A stretch of DNA of 64,000 nucleotides from Arabidopsis thaliana (lineage: Eukaryota > Streptophyta > Magnoliopsida > Brassicales > Brassicaceae): positions 2,181,001 through 2,245,000 of the forward strand of contig NC_003071.7 in assembly GCF_000001735.4 (NCBI RefSeq). The letters run 5' to 3'. A program made the translations under genes and the position numbers. The notes beneath the pieces were generated by a model. It was not told the DNA's origin and searched no databases. It saw nothing but the letters and a program-made list of their open reading frames with translations. This document shows, one piece after another, positions 44,974-55,329 of the stretch; the first letter of the stretch is position 1; each line of letters opens with the position of its first letter.

Positions 44974-46019
44974 ATGTTAGTAGTTATTAAAAATAACTTA
45001 TCTAGTGTTTCTATTTTTGGTGAGTTTTCAATATTTAAGAATCATAAGACTAAAATAATAATTGAATTAGGCCTTGAATGGAAACATTATAAGTGCGGAA
45101 ATCAATTGTGTTTTTGGAAAAACGCGTTAAGTCTCCAATCACATGTTTCTAATGTAATTTGTATTTTTCCAAAAAAAAAAAAAAAACTGTTTACGTTTTT
45201 TTAACATAGTGTAATAAGGTATGGACCGTATATACTTGTCTAACTTCATATTACCTAATGATTTTCTTCAAATTCTGCACTGGAAAGCAAAATATTAATT
45301 TTTATTTATTTTAGTAATAATACATAAAAGTTTATTAACCACCTATTTTAACAAATGACATGCGTTTACCCAAAAAGAAACATGTTTTTAATTTAAGTTG
45401 TTAACAATTTTCATATATGATTACTTTTCAAAAGTGTCCTTTTTGAAAAATAATAATCATTTTATTAAAAATAGGGTTAAATAATTTATTCATAATGTGT
45501 GGTATATATATTTTAACTAGATTTAACATTTTTAAAAGAAATTATAGTTTTACTTACAACTAATTTCAAAAATATTTGGTTTTTAGAGTTCATAAATAAG
45601 TAGATGAAAATATCATCAATAATAAACAATTTCATTTTATGATTTTATAATCTATGGTTTCTTAAAAAGCAACCTTGATGAATTAAACAAAAATACAAAA
45701 GGAGGAAATGTTTTAGGCATAAAACTGACATAACGGTTGATCCTGATACATCCATGATATTTGCATCTGAAGCACGGTGGACGGAACATGAGTATGTAAG
45801 TACACTAAATATTTTTATTCACCAACCTATGTTTAAATTTTTTTATTATAAAAAAATCTAATTAATTTTAAAATTATACTGATGCAAATTAACAAAATTA
45901 AATTTATATTTTGATCAATTTTTGTATTAGTGGTTTATAAATATCTGTTATTGTTTATTTATTAACACAAAAATTTAATTAACTATTAATATATATATAT
46001 ATATATATATATAAAATCT
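44974..46019. other. AT-rich spacer with (TA)n at its end
   Basis: No gene. A (TA)n microsatellite of about 25 bp lies at 45,988-46,013. Confidence 0.5.
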
Positions 46020-46195
46020 GTAATCCGCCACAAGAAGTTTTTTTACCAATCAAACCTTATTCTGTACCGCTTATTTTGTACTAACCGCACTTGTCCCACA
46101 AATATGTATTCTCCCTGCATATACCTCAGTTGAACCGTACATCATTGTAATAACGCTTTCCCCGCACAATAAAAACCGCGATTACCATTCAGACC
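46020..46195. repeat. hAT-like repeat fragment, copy 3
   Basis: AATCCGCCACAAG, then GTACTAACCGCACTTGTCCC, GTTGAACCGTAC and TTACCATTCAGACC parallel the left half of the 43.4-kb copy. There is no opposite half nearby. Confidence 0.55.
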
Positions 46196-46303
46196 TTTAA
46201 TGAAAATATTTAAAGTTGTCACATTACCAAATTATGCACATGCAATTAGCTAGAAGATTAAAAGATAATTCTATTAACATATTTTAATCATTAACAGTAA
46301 AAT

Positions 46304-46636
46304 TGATAAAAATTCCGGAATAGAGCGGAATGATGCTGAAATACCGTGACACAGGATATACACACCAAGAAGATCAAGGGTTTTGCTGGATATTCACACC
46401 AACAAGATGATCTAATCTTAAAGAGTTTTAGAACAGAAGATAGATGAGTTCTCAAAGAGAATACAAAAGGGTTTATAAAGAGAAAAGAGAAGAGAAGAGA
46501 CCAAAACATGATCAAAACACAAGCCCTTCTCGAAACTAACAGAAAATTAATTATAAGTTTGAATTAGAAAATCCGTTTTAAATACAATTGACTGCCATTT
46601 AAAATAAGATGGCATAGCAAAAAAAAATCTCCAACA
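46304..46636 (-). mobile_element. Probable solo LTR (Copia-type ends), 333 bp
   Basis: On the minus strand it begins TGTTGGAGATTTTTTTTTGC, a common Copia LTR start, and could end at TTTTTATCA. A TATA-like TTTATAAACCC (about 46,470) is followed by CT-rich sequence in the right place for U3/R. The flanking 5-mers (AAAAT, ATTTC) do not match as a direct duplication, so the ends or the identity may be wrong. Confidence 0.45.
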
Positions 46637-48758
46637 ATTTCGATAATTTTACCTTGTGTTCTGTTTTTTTTTACTTTTTGACAGAGGAGTTTCATCATAC
46701 ATTCTTCTTCATCTACAATAGAAAAAGAGATTATTGTTAATTAACTTGATTTGATGTTTGTTTTGTGTCTCGAGAAGAGTTAATGGAACAATGAGTCAAA
46801 AAAGGCAGAAGAGAGAGAGATGGCTATGCGAAATGAAAGAGGCCTAGCGAAGAAACAAAGCCCTAATAAAAGCAGAGAAATGAAGCGAAAATGCGATCAC
46901 ATCCATGATTCATTTATTTTTAAATTTATTTATGTTATTAAAAATAAATTATAATTAAAAACATATACAAAATATTTTTAGTTATTGTACCTAAACCCGC
47001 ACCAGTCCCGCTTAAGTTTTTCAGGTAACAGAATAAATTTAGGTGTGTTTGGTTACTGGTTAAATAGAATAATGAATTTCTATTATGTTTGGCAATTGAA
47101 ATAATGTAATTCAGAAGAAAAAAAGGAAAATTTGACAACATTGTGAGTTTGTTTGTTCAGAAAAAACCTTTTTCTACTATAGATGATTACTTTCTGAGCT
47201 AAAAGAAATGCTTATTTTTAGTTTGACATCTAACTTCTCACTTGTCAAATTACTCTTTTCATTACTCATAAAAATGCATTAAACTTTTTTTATTGGTTAC
47301 CGTGAATTAAAAATATATAATCACAAGGATATGTAGTTGAAAAGACTTCGTTGGCCCTTTTCGAATGATTTTAAAACCATCTCATACGTGTGCTAAAAGT
47401 TTTGTCTACCAACTGTTTGTCGAAATGCTTCCGAAACGTTTTTTGTTTGTTGATAAACTAATAATAATTCTGATTTTCTGGTATTTTTTATTTGTTGTGC
47501 CGACTATTTTGCAGACACGAGAGATTAAAGGTATCCCAAAAATTTCTGGGAATATAGTTCTTATTCACCAATCATTTGTAGCAAACAAGATAGAAAAAAC
47601 ATGCCTAATTCTCCAAAGTTTGTTTTCATAAGTAATTTTGAATAATTTTCATTTCTCTTTATTTACTTCCATTATTTTGATATATAGTTCATATCCATAT
47701 CTCTTATGATTAATTTTTTAATCATAACATGAGAAACGATAGGAATGAAACCTATTTGTAGGCGTTTACGATATTTCTTATGATACATTTTTTTTGTAAA
47801 TTAGAATTTAGAAGTAGTCACTTTCGTTTTCATTACTGGTTCAATTAGAATGAGATATGATAAAACTAATAATTTTTTTCAATTGTCTGCTCTACAATCT
47901 ACACAGGATTCCAAGGAAAAAAATACTTTAGGACTTCACATCACCACATCAGATATTGTCAAAGACAATTTTGTTTTGTGAAATCGAATACTCTGAATCC
48001 GGCTTTGATATCGAGGAAAAAACGCTTGACAAAGCATTGAAAGAAAAAAAAAATATTAGTTAAAGGAACCTTATACATTTTATGAAGTTTTTTTTTTTGT
48101 AAGCACCCGAAATAAAATTGATGAAGTTTGAGTATATCACTATGCCTTATGGTTTTTGCCGACCAAAATATGTCGAAATTATGAATACATATATTTTATT
48201 TATTTATTTATATTCTATTAAAATTATTTTGGGTGTAATAATAAAATTAAACTTCTATCAATTTTAAAGGGAGGATTATTAATTTAAATAACATTAAATC
48301 ATATATGATATATAATCAAATAATATTTTAGTAATCTTAAAATTAAATTAAAATTTAAAAACTGATATTTAGATAATCATAAAGTATTAACCCACAACAA
48401 TAAGTGATTACAATTTAAAGAACTACTATTAGTTTCTTAAAATATTTTAAAAGCACATGTGTTCTAAAAAGGTTACAGGTAGATAAGCAGTCTGCTCCTA
48501 AAGAACTATAAACAATAATCACTTTTAATTTGTTTAAAACCAGCTTGTTTCACGCCCTAAATTAACTAAAATATATCTACCATTATTCCAGACAAAACGA
48601 CGTCGGTTGGTGTGTTTCACGCCGGCTTGGTGCTCTAGGCATCTATCTGATTCTCACTATCACTACTGACACAAATCCTTTTCCTTTTGTTCCTCTTTCT
48701 CTAAACCAATCTTTAAAACAACTTATTCGTCTTCAAGATTTCTCCAACAAGTCCTACC
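46637..48758. other. Intergenic region upstream of MTI1
   Basis: No gene recognised. ACCTAAACCCGCACC near 46,990 is a small hAT-like scrap. The stretch 47,640-48,480 is AT-rich. Close to the gene, GACAAAACGACGTCGGTTGG (about 48,592) contains a palindromic ACGACGTCG core, and a CT-rich leader precedes the start. Confidence 0.4.
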
Positions 48759-50839
48759 ATGTCCGGCGAAGGAGACACGACCCTCAAAGCTATCTGTTAC
48801 AAGCCTGGCTCTCTCCAGTTACTCGATCAGGTTCTCTCTTTCACTTCTATAAAGTTTTCAAATTTATACTTTTTTTCCTCAAATCTGTTTACTCGTCTGA
48901 ATTGGAACAGAGGAAGCTTCCTTTAGAGACTATTTACTTAGAGATTCGTGATGCTTCAGATGGATGGTAAAGTCTTTACCTTTATGATTAGAGATTGTTT
49001 TGGGAAAATTGTGGTTTAAAAAGTTTGATACTTTTGGTAGGAGTGCTATTCAGGAAATGGTTGTACGTGGTGCTCCTGCTATAGCTATTGCTGCTGCTCT
49101 TTCTTTGGCTGTTGAAGTTTTCAACTTTCATGGTTTTGATGGATCAGCTTCAGATGCTGTTGCTTTTCTTGAGAACAAGTTGGATTATTTAGTGTCAAGG
49201 TTAGATTTTGGATTTGTTAGTTAAGTTTTGCATCTTTGGTGCTTACTCTAATGTCTTTTGCTTTTTATGTTTGTTTCTTCAGCCGTCCAACAGCAGTTAA
49301 TCTTGCAGATGCTGCTTTGAAACTTAAACATGTTATAGCAAAGGCCTTGGCTACTGCCACCGAAGCCAAATCCATTTTCAAGGTATCAAGAAGTTTCGTA
49401 ATTCATCTGTGTGTGTGCCTTTTGCTTTTGTAAGTTTAGCTCATTCTCTGTGCTTGTTGTTCTTCAGGCATATATTGAAGCTAGTGAGGATATGCTTGAA
49501 GATGATGTTGTTTCAAACAAAGCTATAGGAAACTTTGGTTTAAGCTTGTTGAGGCAACAAGCCAAGAATCCTGATAAGCTTTCTGTTTTGACCCATTGCA
49601 ACACTGGCAGGTATTGATTTAGCTAGATTTTCTGAATTGCATAGATACCGTCTGCATAAGTTACTCAAGTTGAGTAATAGCATGTTACCACATATGTGTA
49701 TGCAGCTTCAACCAATAGAGTTGTGTAATGGTTTTTGGTGTTATGTTTATGTGGTAGATTCCTAGTAAGGCATTAACTACGAGTTCTATTGACTTTGTAG
49801 CCTTGCTACCGCCGGATATGGTACTGCCCTCGGTGTCATCCGTGCACTCCATACTCAAGGAATCTTAGAAAGAGCATACTGCACAGAAACTCGTCCATTT
49901 AATCAAGTAAAACTCCTAAATTAATACTTTTTCTTTCTCAATATCGTAAGAAGAAGAATCCGTAGAATACCTTAAGTTGTTAGGGACGATAATTACCTCT
50001 ATATTGACATATGTGTTCTTATCAAAACGGTGGTAAAAGCTTCAAAACCATGAAGGAACGTAGGACAGATACTTCTTGTGGCAGCTCCCTGAATCCATTG
50101 CTTTATAGAGTTTTCATATCTTGTTGAACTGTTGTTGAAAGTCTTTTGAATTTATGACTAAATGGCAATTGACAGGGATCGAGGCTTACAGCGTTTGAGT
50201 TGGTGCATGAGAAAATCCCTGCAACTCTCATTGCAGACTCAGCTGCAGCTGCACTGATGAAAGATGGTCGTGTTGATGGTGTCATCGTTGGAGCTGATCG
50301 TGTGGCTTCAAATGGTACACTCAAACACCTTAGATAAATCCGTTTTCTCTCACAAATCTGATTCCTTATGACTGAATCACTTCTTAACCAATTCATTGAT
50401 ATACTCCAGGCGATACTGCTAACAAGATTGGGACTTACAGTCTCGCCTTGTGCGCAAAACATCACGGGATCCCATTTTATGTTGCTGCACCTCTTACCTC
50501 AGTTGATCTGTCACTTTCATCCGGGAAAGAAATCGTGATAGAGGAAAGATCTCCAAAGGAGTTGATGCACACACACGGAGGACTTGGTGAACGCATTGCA
50601 GCACCAGGGATCTCAGTTTGGAACCCAGCTTTTGATATGACTCCAGCAGAGCTGATTGCAGGAATCATAACCGAGAAAGTTCGTTTTTCCAGCCTTGCTT
50701 GTTCTGGAAGATATTTATGCTCATTTATTTGAATCTCTCAACGTGTTTGTATATGCAGGGGGTCATAACAAAGAATGGCAATGATACATTTGACATAAGC
50801 AGCTTTGCCAAGAAGATAACAGGAAACTCATCTCGTTGA
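48759..50839 (+). CDS. MTI1: 5-methylthioribose-1-phosphate isomerase
   Basis: Converts 5-methylthioribose-1-phosphate to 5-methylthioribulose-1-phosphate in the methionine salvage (Yang) cycle. It belongs to the eIF2B alpha/beta/delta-like isomerase family. Nine GT-AG exons (48,759-48,830; 48,911-48,966; 49,041-49,199; 49,283-49,382; 49,468-49,610; 49,801-49,906; 50,176-50,314; 50,410-50,678; 50,759-50,839) join to 374 residues, the expected length. Conserved blocks are [13 protein letters not shown] (start of the sugar-phosphate site), [20 protein letters not shown] with the catalytic Cys (C173), [20 protein letters not shown] with the catalytic Asp (D253), and [20 protein letters not shown] near the end. 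The initiating Met is the first in-frame ATG after a CT-rich leader ([19 protein letters not shown]). From memory this is the At2g05830 orthologue. Confidence 0.96.
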
Positions 50840-51239
50840 AGTTAGAGTCAGCATTGCGACTTGCGGATGTTCCCCTCTCTCTATATACTTGCAACAAAGC
50901 AAATTACTTTGTAATGTTTGAGCTACTAAGTACACTGTGGTAAAAATTGTCAAAAATAAGAAATAATCGATACGTTTTAGCCAATTGTAGGTAGCCAAAA
51001 TGCTGGTCTTGGGTTTAATGCTAATGAAGATTGGGAAACAACTTGTTTTAGTGTAAAACAACTTGTCCATGGGCTTGCCCGGTCCATCTTGACTTGGTTC
51101 TTATTTCTCTATTTTTTTAAGTTTAAGAAAAGAATACCGTTTCTCCTACCCGTCAATATTGAAATAATTTCAGAGGTTTTCCTTGTTCTGTGTCAACAAA
51201 CAATTCGAAATGCCTCGACTTTATCAATTTTTTGATAAT
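50840..51239. other. MTI1 3' flank
   Basis: No gene. TTGTCCATGGGCTTGCCCGG near 51,062 carries the same TGGGC/TGGAC words as the element to the right and may be a scrap of it. Confidence 0.4.
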
Positions 51240-52258
51240 TCTGAACTTTAGACCAAATGCATATGGACGAGCTATATTCTGGACCAAAAAACAAATGGTC
51301 TAATTGGGCATATGACCAGTTTTGTCCACGGATAATATGGGCTTGACCATATGGACAACGGGCTGCCCATGGGCATGAATTGAGTCAATAGACATGTCTT
51401 CATTTAATTGTATTTTTATAATTTTAATTACAATTACAACTAAATAATTTTTAAATAATATATTTTACATTTATAAGTTTTTACTTTTCTGAAAATTTTA
51501 AATTTTAATGAATTATTTCTTATTAAATTATTTACGATTTTAAAGGAAAGATAGTATTCCACAATTTTCTGGAATACGCAATTTTTAAATTTTACGGTTT
51601 TGACGGGAAAAATACAATTCTCCGATTTTACGATTTTGACGGAAAAACGTAATTCTGCAAATTTTCCACCAAAATCGTGATTTTATTATATTGGCGAGAA
51701 CACAATTTTACGGTTTTGACGGGAAAACGCAATTCTCTGATTTTACGGTTTTGGCGGGAAAACACAATTTTCCAGCCAAAATCGTGATTTTATTATATTG
51801 GCGAAAAACACAATTTTACAGTTTTAGTGAGAAAACACAATTCTCCGATTTTACGGTTTTAGCGGTTAAATCGTTATTTTTTTGTATCGGTGAAAAAAAT
51901 AATTTTACGATTTTACCGTTTTGGCGAAAAAAGCAATTCCATAATTTTTTCGTCAAAATCGTGATTTTATTGTATTGGTAAGAAAAACACAATTTTACCA
52001 TTTTGTCGAAAAAAGACAAGTCTTCGATTTCTACAATTTTTACGGAAAAATGCAATTTCTCAATTTTTCTTTAAATTTATGATTTTTGATTTATCAATAA
52101 TAACAATAATAAAATAGGCTAACCATGGGCTTGCCATATGGACATGGTCTTTATTGGGCATGGACATTTTTCGGACCAAACCGTCCAACTTGGCCCATAA
52201 AAAAACTGTCCGTACGGACACGCCCAATGGTCTTTGGACGGACCATTTGACACATCTA
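51240..52258. mobile_element. hAT-like non-autonomous element with internal minisatellite
   Basis: The right end, read on the minus strand, starts TAGATGTGTCAAATGGTCCG, a TAGNNGTGTCAAA terminus seen in small Arabidopsis hAT elements. Words such as TGGGCATGGACA, CCATGGGC and GGACCAAA fill both flanks (51,270-51,390 and 52,115-52,250). The left terminus is not certain. Confidence 0.6.
51560..52065. repeat. Minisatellite inside the hAT-like element
   Basis: Short units such as ATTTTACGGTTTTGACGGGA and AAAACACAATTCTCCG alternate with CCAAAATCGTGATTTTATTA. About ten imperfect units occur in mixed order. The open frames across it on both strands are composition effects. Confidence 0.8.
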
Positions 52259-52410
52259 GAAACAACCGTCAGCAGTAGCCATTCGTTAAGAGTTTCAGAA
52301 TTCCGATATATACATTTTGATACAACCTACACAAAAACAAAGACAAAGAGAGAAAATCCAACTATGAGGAGGATTATCTTGTTGATAGTGCCATCAAAAA
52401 CAAGAGTTAG

Positions 52411-52668
52411 TTATTCACCTGAAGGTTTGGCTAAACAAAGTATATTATCTCTTTTCATATACCTGTCAATTACATCTTGACGCTGCATTGTCAACAATAG
52501 AGACCTCCTATGTCCTTTGTATTCACTCTTGGCTTTCTTAAGTACTCTAGTAGATTCATCTACAAATGTAAACATGGTTGTCTTCGCCGCGAGGTCGTTT
52601 GCATGTTCTTCTTTTACTTGTTTCGTTTCAGTTCGTTCTTGATCCTGCAAGATCGGGCGTCTTCTCAT
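52411..52668 (-). CDS. Small hypothetical ORF, 85 aa
   Basis: Open from ATG 52,668: MRRRPILQDQERTETKQVKE, then VDESTRVLKKAKSEYKGHRR and LLTMQRQDVIDRYMKRDNIL. It is hydrophilic with heptad-like spacing, less AT-rich than its surroundings, and I do not recognise it. It could be a terminal exon or relic of a longer gene. No upstream promoter or splice evidence was found. Confidence 0.3.
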   Translation of the reverse strand: MRRRPILQDQERTETKQVKEEHANDLAAKTTMFTFVDESTRVLKKAKSEYKGHRRSLLLTMQRQDVIDRYMKRDNILCLAKPSGE

Positions 52669-53225
52669 TGCGGCGTTAGTTAATTAAAGTATTTTGTGCA
52701 AAAAAAATTTCCGTCCAATTTTGCAACTTTATACTCTATGTCCAAAAAAAACAAAATAATTATATGAAATTTAAAATAATACGTAATATAGTCAATTTTT
52801 ACAATTTTACATATTGTAAACGTAAAAACATTTGTTTTTGAAATTTTTTAAAAAATAAATAGTTAAACTACTCATATCAAGAATTTTGATTTGATATATT
52901 ATTTATCAAAATTTAAAAGTTTAATAATATCAAAAAAAATTATATTGTGTATTTTTTTAATTTTATATAATTATTCTGCATTCTTTTAACGTGAAATGTA
53001 AAGTTGCAGCCCCAGGGAGTATTTTAGAGTTTTTTCGAAGATAATTGTAATCTTAACTTATTATTTCAAGGGTATTTTGGGAGATTGACTATTTTTTTTT
53101 GGGTTCTGTCTTGAAGACAAAGAAAGCTTTCTTCTATAATACATCTTTCTCTACAGATCACACAGAAGCAAAAATTCCATCTCCGATTTCGGAAGAGAGT
53201 TGTTCTCTTCTCTGAGAAGAAGAAG
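52669..53225 (+). promoter_or_regulatory. Upstream region and leader of PAA2
   Basis: AT-rich to about 53,080. TTCTATAATACATC (about 53,134) could serve as a TATA-like element, followed by a CT/GA-rich leader ending at GAAGAAGAAG before the ATG. No clear proteasome-type regulatory box could be named. Confidence 0.35.
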
Positions 53226-55053
53226 ATGAGCAGAGGAAGCGGCGCTGGTTACGATCGTCACATCACTATTTTCTCACCGGAAGGTCGTCTCTTCCAAGTC
53301 GGTCAGTAATCAATTTCTCTATCTTTTTTGTTTTTTTAATTTATAACTTCGGAGATTGATATTACTGGTTACGGATTTTGTAGAGTATGCTTTCAAAGCC
53401 GTGAAAGCAGCTGGAATCACATCGATCGGTGTCCGAGGGAAAGATTCAGTATGCGTCGTTACGCAGAAGAAAGTTCCGGTGAGTCCTCTTTTGACTCCTT
53501 AGGGTTTTTGTTCAAGTGAGGGTTTTGAATTAGGGATCTGATGAATGATTTGTGGGCAGGACAAGCTTTTGGATCAGTCTAGTGTATCTCACCTTTTCCC
53601 TGTTACCAAGTACCTTGGATTGTTAGCCACTGGCATGACAGGTTTGTATTTCTCATCACAATGCTTGTTCATTATGGTCATGTTTTGATCTTTCTGGGGT
53701 TGCAGCTGATTCAAGGTCATTGGTACAACAAGCTAGGAATGAGGCTGCTGAGTTTAGGTTCCAATATGGTTATGAGATGCCTGCAGATATTCTTGCTAAA
53801 TGGTAATTAATTACAGACTCTATGTGTCTCTCTACACTTATGAAAGTTACTAATACTGAACTATTGTGCTGTGACAGGATTGCAGATAAGTCTCAGGTTT
53901 ACACACAACATGCTTACATGAGACCCCTTGGAGTAGGCAAGTTTCCCTAATCCCTATTTATACATTTTACTTGTGTGGTGGTTTTATCCTGATTCTTGTT
54001 TTCTTTGTCTTTGTGAAGTTGCCATGGTTCTAGGTATTGATGAAGAGAGAGGACCTCTACTTTACAAGTGTGACCCAGCTGGACATTTTTACGGTCACAA
54101 GGTAATACCACCTACTTGTTATGATTAGATAAGCCTCTGCCTCTTACATGCATATTCGTATAGACTACTGCCTTTGCTAACATGGAAGAAAGAAACATTA
54201 TATTGCACTTGCCTAACCAGATACTGTACTGAGAAACTTATCTGCTTTTAAGAGTTACTGGTTGACCATGGAGGTGAAACCAAAAGTTCTACACACTGTA
54301 AACCTGTGAAATATGATGTAGTCACATACGTGGTACATATGTTCCATAGGATCAGAGGCTTCTATATAAAGTTTCTCCACTTATAAGTTAGCAAACATAT
54401 GATGCAGGCAACTAGTGCTGGTATGAAAGAACAAGAAGCAGTCAATTTCTTGGAGAAGAAAATGAAAGAAAACCCTGCCTTCACATATGATGAAACAGTA
54501 CAGGTAATTATGGACAATCCTTCTTTATTTTAGATCGGAAGCAGGTTGATCATTTGCAATGTTCATTTGCTTGCACTTTAAAAGCTTTATTGTTTTATAT
54601 TAGGTTTAGAAACTGTAGGAACGCACAAAACACCAAAATTCTGTGACAGACCTAGACCATTATATCTGACTTTGAGTTATCAACTTTTGTAGACTGCTAT
54701 ATCCGCTCTCCAATCTGTTCTTCAAGAAGACTTCAAAGCAACTGAAATTGAGGTGTCAATTCTCCACTATCTGTACTCCTTTTTGTATAAATGTTGGCAA
54801 GAGTAGTATTTTGTATATATGTTGGCCAGAGTCGAATCGTGTTAGCCAGAGTTGTATCGTGGTTAGGAATAAAGAAGGAGAAACCAATGGAAATGTAGTT
54901 TTGTTAAAGCTTTGTGAAAAGGCATGTAAATATTTATGCTGGCTACTGTTGTGTTGGCAGGTGGGAGTTGTGAGAGCTGATGACCCTCTCTTCCGTTCCC
55001 TGAGAACAGAGGAGATCGACGAGCACTTGACGGCCATTAGTGAACGTGACTGA
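53226..55053 (+). CDS. PAA2: 20S proteasome alpha-1 subunit (alpha type-6)
   Basis: Structural subunit of the outer ring of the 20S proteasome core in cytosol and nucleus. Nine exons (53,226-53,301; 53,384-53,478; 53,560-53,641; 53,706-53,802; 53,878-53,936; 54,019-54,101; 54,408-54,503; 54,693-54,752; 54,961-55,053) join to 246 residues, the normal length. The alpha-type N-terminal signature [20 protein letters not shown] is intact (about residues 8-27), followed by the NTN-hydrolase fold ([38 protein letters not shown]) and the acidic C-terminus. Intron 5 uses a GC donor: the exon ends ...GGAGTAG and the intron begins GCAAGT, because only that choice gives the conserved LGVVAMVLG. From memory this is the At2g05840 orthologue; the PAA1 paralogue is not excluded by sequence alone, but the neighbours favour PAA2. 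Confidence 0.95.
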
Positions 55054-55329
55054 TCACTTTCACTGGAACATTCAGTCGGGACTTTGCATCTCTTTCTTTT
55101 GCTTTAAATCTATCTAAGATGATTCACGTTTCAGAGAAACGTGTTTCCATTAGTCATGAGTCGTGTAGTTTTCATTTGAATCATCTGCTTCCTCCTAATA
55201 GGAGTTACATGTAAGGGTGTCAAATTAAGGTCGAATGAGATGGTTTAAGGTTTTGAATTTTAAAAGGCAAAACAAAGAAAGTTATTTACAAAAATTGGGA
55301 AATCTGCAAAACCTGGACACTTGGTCTTT
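55054..55329. other. PAA2 3' flank
   Basis: Short AT-rich 3' region; the Copia relic begins to its right. Confidence 0.4.

Noticed and set aside
47365-47631. 88-residue hydrophobic ORF
   Set aside because: AT-rich codon content (Phe, Ile, Leu) explains the apparent membrane segments. No start context, no similarity recognised.
51691-52055. 96- and 79-residue ORFs on opposite strands
   Set aside because: They are repetitive translations of the minisatellite units.
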